From NCBI RefSeq assembly GCF_932526225.1, contig NC_064035.1, positions 21,193,969 through 21,257,968 of the forward strand: DNA of 64,000 nucleotides. Reading direction: 5' to 3'. This DNA comes from Nematostella vectensis. Taxonomy: Eukaryota > Cnidaria > Anthozoa > Actiniaria > Edwardsiidae. Both the position numbers and the translations under genes were made by a program. Below, piece after piece: positions 43,818-58,212 of this stretch. The first letter of the stretch is position 1; each line of letters begins with the position of its first letter. The notes below the pieces were generated by a model. That model made no database searches, was not told the origin of the DNA, and worked only from the letters and a program-made list of their open reading frames with translations.

Positions 43818-46800
43818 TGTTATAATGGCGACAGTGATGAGTCGTGGTACGGCAAACTATTCCAACAATAAACTTGGGATTGAAGTCAATGATGATGTGA
43901 CTTGGCAAGGGTGGGAACCAGGTGGTGAATACACCAAAAACATAGTCCTCAAGAATGTGCAAGTCAAGACACAAAAGCTCAAATACAAGTAAGGGGGCAA
44001 TAAATTATAAAAGCAGTTCTTTTATTTTGATGCTTGTTAGTAACTGAATGCTGTTTGCATTACTATGTGACCACCCCATATAATAATTTTTACACTTGAC
44101 CAGTAGGATTTTTCATTTATATTCCTATAAACCTGGTAATATCTATTTCAGGGGTCCTTACAAACCTGTCCTTGTGAATATCTATTTCAGGGGTCCTTCC
44201 ACCAGGTTTTTCACCACCCTGTACCCCAAGCCAATTGTACTCAGCTCTGGGACAAGCTTTACTCTACCTGTCACGTTCAGACCTTTGGAGAAGGACCAAT
44301 ATGAAGATCAGATTGAGTTTGAAACCAATGTATGTATCTCCATGCAAGATCAGAATTTGTCCCTTTCACCAATAGCATGTGGATTCTGCTTGGCAAAACA
44401 CACTGAGCTCAGCTGTTTCAGTCTGAAATTCTATACAGGACCTTGTGTATCTCTTATGGCAATTGAATCTGAAGTTTATAGCAATTGTCTGTGGTTATCA
44501 GGGAACCTGTATGGGTCTCTAGCCCTTTTAGAGGTTTCTTTCTTTGGTGAAAAATTTATTCCGTTCACTCTCTGCTGCTCCAAAAATGATAAAGAGATGT
44601 TACAGTATATGCCTATTTTTATGTTCATGGATGTTTTAAATCCAATATGTTTTATGGCTTTCCTTCATTATTCTTATTATTTTGTCAGATTGTAATCCAA
44701 ATGTGTTTCAGGATGGGGCTTTTAAAATCCCCATGAGGGCAGTTCTACCAAAGGCTGATGTTACAATCCCAGAGGCAATCAACTTTAACATGTGTGCAGT
44801 GAAAGACAGCGTTGACCTCACATTTGAGGTGAAGAACACAAGGTATACAACTCATACTCTTAAATATAGATTTAAACTGTCATTTACTGTATAAAAGACA
44901 GATTTAAACTTTTATTTATTGTTTAAGATAGAGATTTCATTTACTGTATAAAATACAAATTTAAACTGCCTTGTGTTGTGTTTTTCTTCCATGGGGGAGG
45001 AGCAAGACATTATCAGACAATAGTAAGGGACTTGAATAAGCCCATGTTTGTGGGCACGGCTTGGTAGATTACAGTACCTGGCCAGATAGATTTCTTTCTT
45101 GAAAGCTCATGTGCATTCTGATGTTGAAATTTGTTGTGCTGGTGTGTTACACCTTGCATTCCCCTGTAATAGTCACATTAGAAAGGAATGAGTGGTATCA
45201 AGATAGCTACTGTTTTGAGACTTCAGCACCCTTCAAATCAGTGCGACATGTTAATTGTCTCCTGTTTTATTGACATTTGATAGGACTACTGTGTTTGGAA
45301 GATGTCTTTTTTCCTCTCTAAAACAACATTTCTGTTTCAGCGAGTTAATGAGTACATTTCATTGGGATGTTCCAAGTCCTTTCACATTTGTCCCCCTGAG
45401 TGGCACTCTTGCTCCTGGGACCACTTATCTCATCAAGGGCACATTTTCTCCCAAGGTGACAACTTAAACTACTACCAAAACCATTCAGATTTATCTTTTT
45501 TACTAGCTCAATGCCCATGAGATTGAGCAACCACTCCCTGCATTTATTTAACGTCAATGAATTGATTGATTGAATATGACTGATCTGATTGCTTAGAAAA
45601 TGCAAATTAAATTCTGATAAACATCAGCAGAGATTTCAGAGTTTTTAAGGCCTGACATGGCAAATCCAAGATGTGGTGCATATAAATTTTTGACTGAGAA
45701 AAACTCTCTGTCTGAAATTGAGACACATATGTCCCTTTAGACTTAGCCCTGGGTCCCTCACCCCTCTGTCTGAAATTGAGACACATATGTCCCTTTAGAC
45801 TTAGCCCTGGGTCCCTCACCCCTCTGTCCCTTTGGACACGGCCCTGGGTCCCTCACCCCTCTGTCCCTTTGGACACGGCCCTGGGTCCCTCACCCCTCTG
45901 TCCCTTTGGACACAGCCCTGGGTCATTCACCCCTCTGTCCCTTTGGACACGGCCCTGGGTCCCTCACCCCTCTGTCCCTTTAGACACGGCCCTGGGTCCC
46001 TCACCCCCTTGTCCCTTTGGACACGGCCCTGGGTCCCTCACCCCTCTGTCCCTTTGGACACGGCCCTGGGTCCCTCACCCCTCTGTCCCTTTGCACACAG
46101 CCCTGGGTCCCTCACCCCTCTGTCCCTTTGGACACGGCCCTGGGTCCCTCACCCCTCTGTCCCTTTGCACACAGCCCTGGGTCCCTCACCCCTCTGTCCC
46201 TTTGGACACAGCCCTGGGTCATTCACCCCTCTGTCCCTTTGGACACGGCCCTGGGTCCCTCACCCCTCTGTCCCTTTAGACACGGCCCTGGGTCCCTCAC
46301 CCCCTTGTCCCTTTGGACACGGCCCTGGGTCCCTCACCCCTCTGTCCCTTTGGACACGGCCCTGGGTCCCTCACCCCTCTGTCCCTTTGCACACAGCCCT
46401 GGGTCCCTCACCCCTCTGTCCCTTTGGACACGGCCCTGGGTCCCTCACCCCTCTGTCCCTTTGCACACAGCCCTGGGTCCCTCACCCCTCTGTCCCTTTG
46501 GACACAGCCCTGGGTCCCTCACCCCTCTGTCCCTTTGGACACGGCCCTGGGTCCCTCACCCCCTTGTCCCTTTGGACACGGCCCTGGGTCCCTCACCCCC
46601 TTGTCCCTTTGGACACGGCCCTTGGTCCCTCACCCCTCTGTCCCTTTGGACACAGCCCTGGGTCCCTCACCCCTTTGTCCCTTTGGAGACAGCCCTGGGT
46701 CCCTCACCCCTCTGTCCCTTTGGACACGGCCCTGGGTCCCTCACCCCTCTGTCCCTTTGAACACAGCCCTGGGTCATTCACCCCTTTGTCCCTTTGGACA

Positions 46801-49800
46801 CAGCCCTGGGTCCCTCACCCCTCTGTCCCTTTGGACACGGCCCTGGGTCCCTCACCCCTCTGTCCCTTTGGACACGGCCCTGCGTCATTCACCATTCTAG
46901 GATAAAAAGTTCCCAAAAAGGAAAAGATTGCAAGCCATTCATTGTCTCTATTTGATGCTTGCTTATTGCTGTTTTTCAGGCTGCAATGGTGTATGAAGCT
47001 GTAGCAGTTTGCAAGTACTCTCACACCCCTGACAATGTATCAGAGAAAGCCATGAAAATAGAAGGCATTGGTAAGACCTGTAAACATTGCAATCAATAGA
47101 TGAATTGACACATTTTGAACCTCCTTCTTGCCAAATATGAGATGATCAAACTTGAACTATATTAGAGACGGGTAGAGTCAAAGATTTGATTGTGTATTGT
47201 ACAGTAGTTGCTGTACCAGTATCAGGTAACACAACCCCCACTATTGAGCCTTCATGCATTTTCTACTCTAAAAGACAGGGCCTCTGACAGGATGTGGAAA
47301 AAATCTTCAAATTTCGCTGAAATTTCGGGTCAAAAGTTGCGGATGAACATTGAAATTTCGCGGGGAAAAATAGCAAATTTTGGGATTTTTTTAAAGGTGG
47401 TGGGTTGGTGGTGTTTTTTTGAGGGTGGGGGTGGGCAACATCTGACCTAACTGATACTAATCAGTTACTCTACAGATACTAAAAACCGCCAGGTGGTCAG
47501 GTGGGGGGGGGGGTACTCCATAAAAAAAAAAAAATAGAATGGCTATTTACCGAATCGATGAAAAGGCATTATAAATATGGTTTCATTTACAGCAACTTTT
47601 GTAATTTTGTGGTTCCTAGACTAATTACTGATAAGAATATTTTGTCTGGTTTCTTGTTTAGACGCTTGCAAATTTCTATGCAACACACAAGGAAAGCTAT
47701 AATGTGCATTTCTAAAACAGTTCTATACCAATTTAATGCTTAGTTATTGCTAAGTTTTCAAACAGCAAATGCTACTCTTGTACTTTCTGGCTTCAGACAT
47801 AATGGATGTTTTGACAGTGAAGACCACCCAAGTGGAAGTACCGCTTGGATCACGCACTTGAACGCCACGCTAGCTACATACACTTTTTTTTATAAGAACC
47901 TCTTTTTAACCCTTTATAGACCAGACTCCAAATCCCAAGGGTGGTCCCTATGACCAGTGCTAATTGGGGATTGCCAGGGTATCCATGCCTTCTAATTTTC
48001 TTTTCTTTATATCTCTTCCAATATACCACCAAAGTGAACACAAAAAAATACAGTGACTCACACATGTTTATTCTTTCACTTACAGCAAATATTAGTGGGA
48101 AAAGTCCACTTCATGAGCTATGAAAAATATTTGAAGAATAAAGAGTTCATTACAAAGTTTGATAATACTACAATTGTTGTTGTATACTATAACAATTTGT
48201 CAAACACACTACATTTTCAAACCTCATAATATAAAACATGTATCCTTACAATGTTGTTCAATTGGTTCAACTAGAAATCAACAGTGTAACTTCACAGAAA
48301 TAAGTCAATTTCCAGGGTTTAGTGTTCATGGCAAGATTCAAATTTCGCGCCGCCATTGTGGTACGCTCCGATTCGCTCCACTCACTTCAAATAAAATGGC
48401 TCGAAACAGCCAACACAAAGCGTGACGTTGCATAAAACACATCCCCAGGTTGAGCGCTTTCTTTCCGATCCAGCAGCACAGTGCACACATCTGTTTATTG
48501 GCACTTTTACTGGGAAATGTGACTTCCCATCAACCACTTCAATCTTTGTAGAAGCACGTTTGCGCTTTCTCGACGAGTTTCCGCCGATCAACCCCTCGGT
48601 AAGTTCTAGCCGATAGTCCAGCTGTGTTATCTTCTTGTGGTTTGGGGACAAATTCCGTAGAATATGTGAATTTACCACCGCAGTCTCGAACAGAAATATA
48701 AACAAATAGCGATACCACCGGAGAGATTTGATGGGGATCTTGTAGTCTCCTCGCTTCTGGTTGGCATAGTCAAAGCCGCTCATGTGCTTGTTGTAGGTGA
48801 CAACACACGGCGGCGCTGACACTTTCTCTGATGTGCCATCCTTTCCTTTCCTGTTTACAGTCTCTTGGCCTTCTGGCTGGCTTCCACTGCTTAAGAAAAA
48901 AAACGTTTTTTTTGTCTTTCCATGCTGTGGCGTGGATCCCCTGCCTTTGCATTACATAGGCATCGCCGCGATTTGTGAGTTTGGCGGACTTGACTTCAGC
49001 CGGAAACTGCTGACAGGAGCGCAAAGTATAAATGGGGACCTACACTAGGCATTTCGGTTGTAACGCTATCGTATGTGGTAACCTGGAATCTCACGTTGCG
49101 ACAATGAAACAGCAATGATGCAAAAACATCCTAATGTTTTTCTTATAAATATATTTTTTGTTTGCTCTGTGATGTGCTGTACACCTTTTTTGTGTTAATA
49201 CCGTGCTTTAGTTTACAGTGGATAATGGTGACCAACATATGTGATACATATGCAAGGTTTGATTTGAAAAAGAGGAATGTGAAATGAGGCTAGAACTGAT
49301 TTTACGTCAGCTACACACTTGTAATGCCTGGTAGATTTTACAGCTTATGAATTGACATTATCGCAAAGTAGCGATGTAATAAGTATAAAAACAGCTGCTT
49401 TTTTCCCATTTCTTTGCGTTTTGAATCCAAAACAATCAACAATATAGTGAAAGAATACAATGCAAGTTAAGTTTAGGCATCTTGTTTGTAATGTTTGGGA
49501 TTCCTGTTTGTATGACCGCAAGGTTTTCTGGGTAGCAGCAATAAACAACGAGAGTCCGCCATTACTGTTTATTCGTTTTGATCCTAAGGTTTTTCTCAAA
49601 TACATTACATTTTTTGGCGACGAGGATTTCGGAAATGGCAACCTACGGCAAAATAGACGAATTCGACAGAGATTCTGATTCATGGGAACAGTATATCGAG
49701 CGTCTAAACTTCTATTTTGAAGCAAATGGAGTAACTACGTCTGACGATGACTTGAAAATACGCCGTGCAATCCTCCTCAGTTCGGTAGGGAAACAAACCT

Positions 49801-52800
49801 ACAAATTAATGTCTGATCTGCTGGCCCCAGCGAAACCTGGAGAGAAATCTTATGCTGACTTGTGCACCTTGGTAAAGAGCCATTTCAACCCAAAACCGAG
49901 TGAAAGCGTGCAACGGCACAAGTTCAATAACCGTTTCAGATTGAGCGGGGAGAACGTGTCTGACTTTGTAGCGGCTCTACGAAACATGGCAGAATACTGC
50001 AATTTTGGTGGCAGTCTGGAAAATATGCTGCGTGATCGTCTGGTGTCTGGAATTAACAATGAAAGAATCCAAAGGCGTTTGCTATCAGAAGAGAACTTAA
50101 CTTTCAAAAAAGCTTACGACATTGCTTCGTCTATGGAAACGACCGCACAGCACATGGCCGATCTTCAATCTGCTCCTTCTACGTTAAGTTCAACGTCTGC
50201 ATCTGTAAAAAAGGTCAGTTCTTCGCCCTTACCGCGTTCTAAAAGCGAAAATAAAGAGTGTTATCGTTGTGGGAAAAATCACCACCCGTCAAAATGTCGT
50301 TTCAAGGAGGCCACGTGCCATTATTGTAAAAAGAAAGGACATATTGTTGCCAAATGTCTCAAAAAAGCAAAAAAGTCGTCCGAGACAACCAAGCCAAATT
50401 CAAACCACCATCCAAAACAAGGGAAACCAGCAATTCATGTCCTGGATACTGATAAAGAAATAGAAGATGAAGATATATATCCATTGTTTGCTGTCAGTCA
50501 AGGCAACCGCCAAAATCCGTATTTAGTAGATGTTGAATTAAATGGTCTTAAAGTTCAAATGGAACTGGACACTGGTGCATCACTTTCAGTAATCGGAGAG
50601 GACATTTTTGATCAATTGAAGAACATTGAGGGTTCATCTCTCAATCTGCAAGATACCAAGCTAACCTTGAAAACATACACCGGGGAGACAATTCCAGTTT
50701 TAGGAAAGCTTGTAGTGGAAGTCAAGTACAAGGACTTCTTTGAACACTTGCCAGTTATAGTTGTACAAGGCAAGGTGCCCAGTCTCTTTGGACGAGATTG
50801 GTTACAACATGTTAAGTTGTCATGGCCAGAGATTTTCCTAGTTCAAGTTGTATCCCCTGATGTGTCTGACCTGCTAAAGAAACATGAAAATTTATTCAAG
50901 GAAGGACTAGGGACAATTCAAGGAGTGAAAGCAAAGATATACGTTGATCATCAAGCCAAACCCAAGTACTTCAAACCTCGCACGGTAGAATATGCACGAC
51001 GTCAGAAGGTAGAGAGAGAATTGGACCGTTTGTTAGAAGAAGGAACAATTCGTCCAGTTCAATTTTCGGAATGGGCAACACCCATTGTGCCCATTGTCAA
51101 ATCTGATGAGTCTATACGCATTTGTGGAGACTTCAAAGTTACTTTGAACCAAGTTAGCAAACTTGACAATTACCCAATTCCTAAAACAGAGGATCTGCTA
51201 GCTCAACTTGGAGGTGGAGTGCAGTTTACAAAACTAGATCTGAGTCAAGCTTATCAACAACTTGAGTTAGATGAAGAATCAAAGAAGTACACCACTATCA
51301 CCACTCATAAAGGCCTATTTGAGTACAATAGACTGTGCTACGGCATTGCCTCAGCCCCTGGGATTTTCCAACGCACAATGGAAAATTTACTGCAGGGTAT
51401 TCCGAATGTTGTAGTACGAATAGATGATATTCTCATTGCCGGGAAGACATCAGCAGATCATCTCAAAAGTCTAACAGAAGTCCTGTCACGTCTGGACAAA
51501 GCTGGCGTCCGTCTTAAACGTTCGAAGTGCATTTTTCAAGCACCTGAAGTCACTTACCTGGGACACCGCATAGACAAAGATGGTATCCACCCCCTTGACG
51601 AGAAAATCAAAGCAATTCAAGAGTCACCGAGACCTTCTAATCTGAAAGAACTGCAAGCCTTTTTAGGCATGCTTAACTATTACGCTTGTTACATACCTAA
51701 CATCACTACAATACTATCTCCTTTACATCAGCTGTTAGTCAAAGACACACCTTGGAACTGGAGTGAAGCACATGAAAAATCTTGGAACCAAGCCAAGTCC
51801 ACACTTCACTCTTCACAACTTCTAGTGCATTACAGCTTGGAAAGAGAGTTAACCCTTGCTTGTGACGCATCACCATATGGTCTTGGTTGTGTTATTTCAC
51901 ATGTGATGGATGATGGGACTGAACGTCCTATTTCATATGCCTCACGTACTCTGTCCCCAGCCGAAAAGAACTATTCACAGCTCGACAAAGAGGCAGCAGC
52001 CATCATGTTCGGGGTGAGGAAGTTCCACTCATACTTATATGGACGGAGTTTTACCATCTACACTGATCACAAACCCCTGCTGGGTCTGCTACAGTCAACT
52101 AAACAAATACCGACCTCAGCCTCACCACGCATATTGAGGTGGGCGGTATTCCTGTCAGGCTACTCATACACTTTAGTATATCGAGAAGGCCAGAAAAATG
52201 GTAATGCCGATGGCCTGAGCCGGCTGCCATTGCCAAATGAAACCAGAAATGTTCCAGTGCCTGGCGACATTATGTTTGTAATGAATCATCTTGAAGTCAA
52301 CACACCCGTTAAAGTCAAGGACATTGAGCGTTGGACCTCAAAAGATCCTATTCTTAGTGCAGTACGACACCAAGTAATGTCCGGTTGGCCCAATTCAAAT
52401 GATCGCATTGAGTTCAAGCCCTACTCTGATAGAAAGCACCAACTTAGCTGTCAGGATGGCTGTCTACTCTGGGGCTCTCGCGTAGTCATTCCTCCTCAAG
52501 GAAGAGTCAAGCTTCTCCAGGAACTACATGATGGACATCCTGGAATGGTTCGCATGAAAATGTTAGCCCGAAGCTATTTCTGGTGGCCTGGCCTGGACGC
52601 GGATATTGAGCAAAAGGTGAAAGATTGCACAAGCTGCCAAAGTAATGCTAAGGCACCTTCTACTGCACCCCTACATCCGTGGGAGTGGCCGTCTAGACCT
52701 TGGTCTCGCATACATATTGACTATGCAGGACCTTTCGAAGGACACATGTTCCTGGTGATCGGTGATGCCTATAGTAAGTGGATTGAGGTATTCAAGACAA

Positions 52801-55800
52801 ACTCCAGTACTGCTGCAGTAACCATCCAGAAGTTAAGAGAATGCTTCTCAGTACATGGACTGCCTGATATCATTGTATCTGATAATGCAACTGCCTTCAT
52901 AGGTGAAGAATTTGCCCTTTTTATGTCTGAGAATGGCATAAAACACATCACTTCAGCACCTAAACACCCAGCATCCAATGGATTTGCTGAAAGATATGTT
53001 CGCACTTTCAAGGAAACAATGAAGAAGATGGGAGGGGAAAAGGAAAACTTAGACACGAAGTTAAGCAGATTTCTACTAAGCTATCGTACCACACCTCATG
53101 CAACCACTGGTAAAACACCTGGTGAGCTATTAATGAACCGGAAGCTGAAGACGCGCTTGGACCTGGTAAACCCCCTTAGTCAGGACACAATTCGCACTCG
53201 TGTAGAAGATAAACAGCTCGCACAGAAGAAACAACACGACAATCTAGTGCCACTCAGAGAATTTCAAGTGAATGACCCAGTATTTGTCAAGAATTTTTCA
53301 TATGGTCCAAAGTGGTTATGTGGAACAATTATTCAACAGTCAGGACCGGTTTCGTATGTCGTTCAACTCAGTTCAGGTGGAGTGTTTCGACGACATGTTG
53401 ACCATCTTCGCCTGAGGACAAGCACACCCACAGTCGCCAATGATCTTCAGAGTTCAACAGAATTGGCCCAAGTTCCAATGCAAACAACTGTACCCAAGCA
53501 GATTCCAGAGGAATTTAAGGAACCTGAGATCACAGTTCCAGAACCTTCATTGGAACCGAAGAAGACAGAGCTTCCAGCTTCTGAACCTGCAAGTACTCTG
53601 CGAAGAAGTACTCGACTCAAAACCACACCTACTCACCTCAAAGACTATGTATGTTAATTTTAAGCAGCATATCACACACTGTGTACATTTTTCCGGATCT
53701 GATGGATTGACAACTTGTCAAGAACTTGTCATGGACATTGTTGTTGTTTTTTACTTATTGACATGTTGTGTGTATAAATTTGATAGTTTTACTGGCCTCA
53801 GCAAGCAAGTATCTTTTAGTTGTAAACTTGGGTGGGGCAGTATGTAATGTTTGGGATTCCTGTTTGTATGACCACAAGGTTTTCTGGGTAGCAGCAATAA
53901 ACAACGAGAGTCCGCCATTACTGTTTATTCGTTTTGATCCTAAGGTTTTTCTCAAATACATTACATTGTTTTTGCTTAATTTCTTGAAAGAACAAAAAAA
54001 TCGCAGAAAATCGGCTCAGGATGGTCTAGGTTGCGAATCTGCATCTCCGCATCCTGTCAGAGGCCCTGAAAAGACTTGTGCTTAACAAATATCTGGATTG
54101 AGATTAAGTCTGTGTTTTTTTTTGTTTCCCAGGTAAGTTCCCCCATCTTATTGTAAGTAGGAGTCCAGGTGCAAAGGCCTTTTCTGAAAATGAGGACAGG
54201 ACTGGTCAGGTCACAGTAGACTTTGGCTCTGTACCAATACAGACCACCAAAACCAAGTGGATTGAGCTACAAAATGTATCTCCAGTAAGTCCAATATCTG
54301 TACAATACCACTATAAAACATATGCACATATGTGTTCTTGAAATTGTTCGGGAATTTTGTTGGTAGATTTATTACTAATAGATAACTTTCTTTTATTCTT
54401 TTGCAGGTAAATGCTCCATTCCAAATCCTACAGCCGTCATATGAGGGTAACATTGACACAGTGTTCACGTGTTCACACTACCATGGTGTGGTAGGTGCTA
54501 ACAGCGCAACCAAAATCAAGGTGAGTCTGCTGTACATTTATATCCATTTTTTCTGTAAAGCAATCAAGAACGAAGCACATTTCAAGTGTGTTGTATTCTG
54601 CTCCACCTTTCAGATTTCCTATAGCCCTCACACACCAAGCCAGCAATCTGTAGACTACCTTGAAGTTGTTGCCCTGGGTGCAACTAATTGCTCTCTGATC
54701 AAGTGCAAGGGGACTTGTAAAGGTGACACTTCTAATACAAGATGTATTGATTTGGTCCACAAAATAAGATCCAAGCAAGAGAAGACCAAATGTCTATTTG
54801 TATCTTGCTTGGCCACTTTTGTCCTAATAATAATAACTTGTATCTTCCTAAACTGCTTTTCTATTAATAAGTGCTGCTGATTCCAGGTCCTGAAGTCTGT
54901 CTTGACACTGATTGTCTGGACTTCACTGTTGTGGAGAGTGGAAAGCAAATTGCAAGAACTTTTAAAGTGGTCAACAACTCTGCTGTCCCTGCAGCGTTCC
55001 AGGTAGTACATTAAGCTCAGTTTATTAAGCTCAGTTCATTAAGCTCAGTTTATTAAGCTCAGTTTGTTAAGCTCAGTTCATTAAGCTCAGTTCATTAAGC
55101 TAAGCTCAGTTTATTCATTAAGCTTATTTGGGCCTGGATATTTAGTGAAATCCCATAGAAATAGACTACCTCAAAAGTGCTTGTACTTAGTTTCTTTTGT
55201 GTTTTTATTTCAGTTCCTTATTGACTGTGCACAGAGTGTATTCAAGTTGAACTCCACTTGTGGTTGTATCCCTGGAGGAGAATCCAAGACTATTATAGCC
55301 TACTTTACCCCCGCTAAGCCAATCAACTACTATCGGCAGCTTGTTTGTCTTGTTCAGAATCAGGTAGGTGTTCCATGCAATTGTGTTTATTGATTATTTC
55401 GTTGTTTACTTGGTTCTATTTCAGATTATGTGATTTCTCACATTTTTTCTCTCTTTCTGTTAGTTTACTAACACTAAGGAGCCCTGCTAACTAAAACTAG
55501 AGGCCACTGCCACGCCCCTACTTTTCATATCCTTTATTATTATGGGCACAGGCCCCCTGACCCCTAAATGGCACTACTCTCTGACCATGACATGGTATTT
55601 TACTTCCTAGGATCCATTATTTGTTGATTTGATAGGAACTTGTCATACAGAGCAAGTAAAACCTGGTAAGATATACCTGGTAAGGTAATACTTTTTCTAA
55701 AGTTTGATATACTTAATTCATATATTATCTTGTTTCATTGTTCCAGCTCCTTTGCGTAAAAAACATTTGGAAAGATTCAGGATCAACGAGAGCCGTGGAC

Positions 55801-58142
55801 TCACAAGAATCCCCCCAGAGGTTTGCTATAATTCTACCTATGGCACAGTGCATGGCCCTATTTATGGACAGCACATACCTAGTAACAGTCACATTGCATA
55901 GGAAAACACAATATATATTTAAAAAAATGGAAATTAGGCTCTTTAAGTTTTAAAGCAAAGAAACAGTAACACTTAGACTAAAGCTTTATTTGTTTGCTCG
56001 ACTTCCATCTCTTGAAAAAACTTGTCAAGGGGCCATAATCATTCTTCCCTGTGCATCATTAGCTTCGACAGGACGTCATCCTCGTGTCATTCTGAGATTT
56101 GAACACCATCAGGGTGACCACCATGAACTATTAACATAACATAATATTAACATAATAATAATAACCCTGCTTATTGTTAATATCATTAATGACTTAGTAC
56201 ATATTGACACCAAGCCTTTCCATCTAGCAACTGAACAACTTGCTTTTGGAAAAGAAGTTACGACTGGACGAACAGGGAGCTGTGGAGCCAATAGAGGTAA
56301 AGCCAATCACAGCAAGGAGATCTTGGGAGTTTAAATATTGCCTTGGTTATGACCATATTGCCTTGGTTATGACCATATTGCCTTGGTTATGACTATATTA
56401 GCTTGGGTATGTCCATATTACCCTGGTTTTGACCGTTTTACCCTGGTTATGACCATCTTACCTTGGTTATGACCATATTACCTACCGCCTGCTGCCAGGG
56501 CCTAATGAAACCCCTGGTTATGACTATATTACCCTGGTTATGACCATATTACCTTGGTTATCAGGGCTTTCATTAACTTTCAGCATAAGTAGGGGGTGGA
56601 AGTTATTTTATCTTTTTAGTTCAAATAAAACTTAAGCTGACTTTTTTAAAAAAGTAGCAGTCGCTCGGTGGAAACAAACATTGTTCTCTACAGGAAAACT
56701 AAACTCCTCCCATTTTTTCTCTTTTTTATGTTATGTGTACCTGTTTGTCTTGCTCATCCTGTGTTTGTTATTTCTGAAATTATCATAACTTTTATTGTAA
56801 CTATTATTTAAGCTGAACCCGCCTAGATTAGCCTGTTCTACTAGCGGGTGAGCTTTGTCATGGCCATGTTACCTTTGTCATGACCATGTTACCTTTGTCA
56901 TGACCATGTTACCTTTATCATGGCCATGTTACCTTTGTCATGGCCATGTTACCTTTGTCATGGCCATGTTACCTTTGTCATGACCATTTTACCTTTGTCA
57001 TGACCATGTTACCTTTGTCATGACCATGTTACCTTTGTCATGGCCATGTTACCTTTGTCATGGCCATGTTACCTTTGTCATGGCCATGTTACCTTTGTCA
57101 TGACCATTTTACCTTTGTCACGGCCATGTTACCTTTGTCAGGACCATGTTACCTTTGTCATGACCATGTTACCTTTGTCATGGCCATGTTACCTTTGTCA
57201 TGGCCATGTTACCTTTGTCATGGCCATGTTACCTTTGTCATGGCCATGTTACCTTTGTCATGACCATTTTACCTTTGTCATGACCATTTTGCCTTGATTA
57301 TGTCTATGGCTACTGGCTGGGTTAGCCTGAGAAGATGTTTTAGCAGAAAAATCAACTAGTATTCACAAAATAAGCTATTGCTCCCATTGATAAGTTTGTT
57401 AATAATCTTCTTTTGATCGCAGGGTGTCAGTGCTGGTGATTGCCGTAAGTCACACCCTAAGCTGAGTCGTGTGGAACAGCTGTTTAATGATGGTAGCTAT
57501 GGTGACACTGTAAGTATTAAAAAGTACATCTTGAAGTACTTCAAGGAACCATAAAGTACACTTTTACAGAGCACAAATGAATAAACCAATCCAGTGTACA
57601 AGCTCTGTACAAAATACATTTTTTGATGTATAAAAAAGGTCATCAGCAACAGTGGAACATGCATGCCTTGTACCACCAATAAGCAATATATATATTTTTT
57701 ATATATTTTTTTTAATAATAAAAAGCATTGTTTTGGTGTGTATAGGTGGTGACCTTCCCTCATGTCAGCCTTGATATCAACTGCATGGAGTTTGGCAGGG
57801 TCCCGCATGTCAGAGTTGAACAAAAGGTAATTAGGAAGACTGTATTCCAGCCCAGTACTGTCATCTATACTACTTTCATCATTGAAATTGATGCTGTTTC
57901 TCTTCCTTTTTCCCTCCTAGACGGTCAATATAACAAATCACACCAAAGGGAAGATTGTATGCACTTGGATGCAGGGCAAGTGATTTATTAGGGGAGTCCG
58001 GGGAACAGCTTGTTCTTACTTTCTACTTGCATTCTATATCCATACACACATATATACTACTAATCATCTTATATCCATACACACATATATACAACTAATT
58101 ATCTATATCCATGCAGACATATAAACTACTAATAATCTATAT

Positions 58143-58212
<70 letters not shown>

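Larger units (their letters stand above)
47276..54068. mobile_element. outer CAGGG-type DNA transposon hosting nested insertions
   Basis: Perfect 19-bp terminal inverted repeats: CAGGGCCTCTGACAGGATG at 47276-47294 and its exact complement at 54050-54068. Flanks are AAAAGA on both sides (47270-47275 and 54069-54074), a 6-bp target duplication. The CAGGG ends suggest a hAT-related family. The total is 6793 bp, about 2.3 kb without the Gypsy element. Subterminal AAATTTCGC motifs repeat near the left end. I found no transposase belonging to this element. Confidence 0.85.

Noticed and set aside
44096-44695. 199-codon frame as an intronless gene
   Set aside because: It contains CFAP65 exon 2 plus read-through into intron; splice sites and family similarity define the shorter exon.
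45776-46905. Proline-rich 357-codon repeat protein
   Set aside because: A 37-bp intronic repeat open in all plus frames. CFAP65 exons 4 and 5 splice across it in phase.
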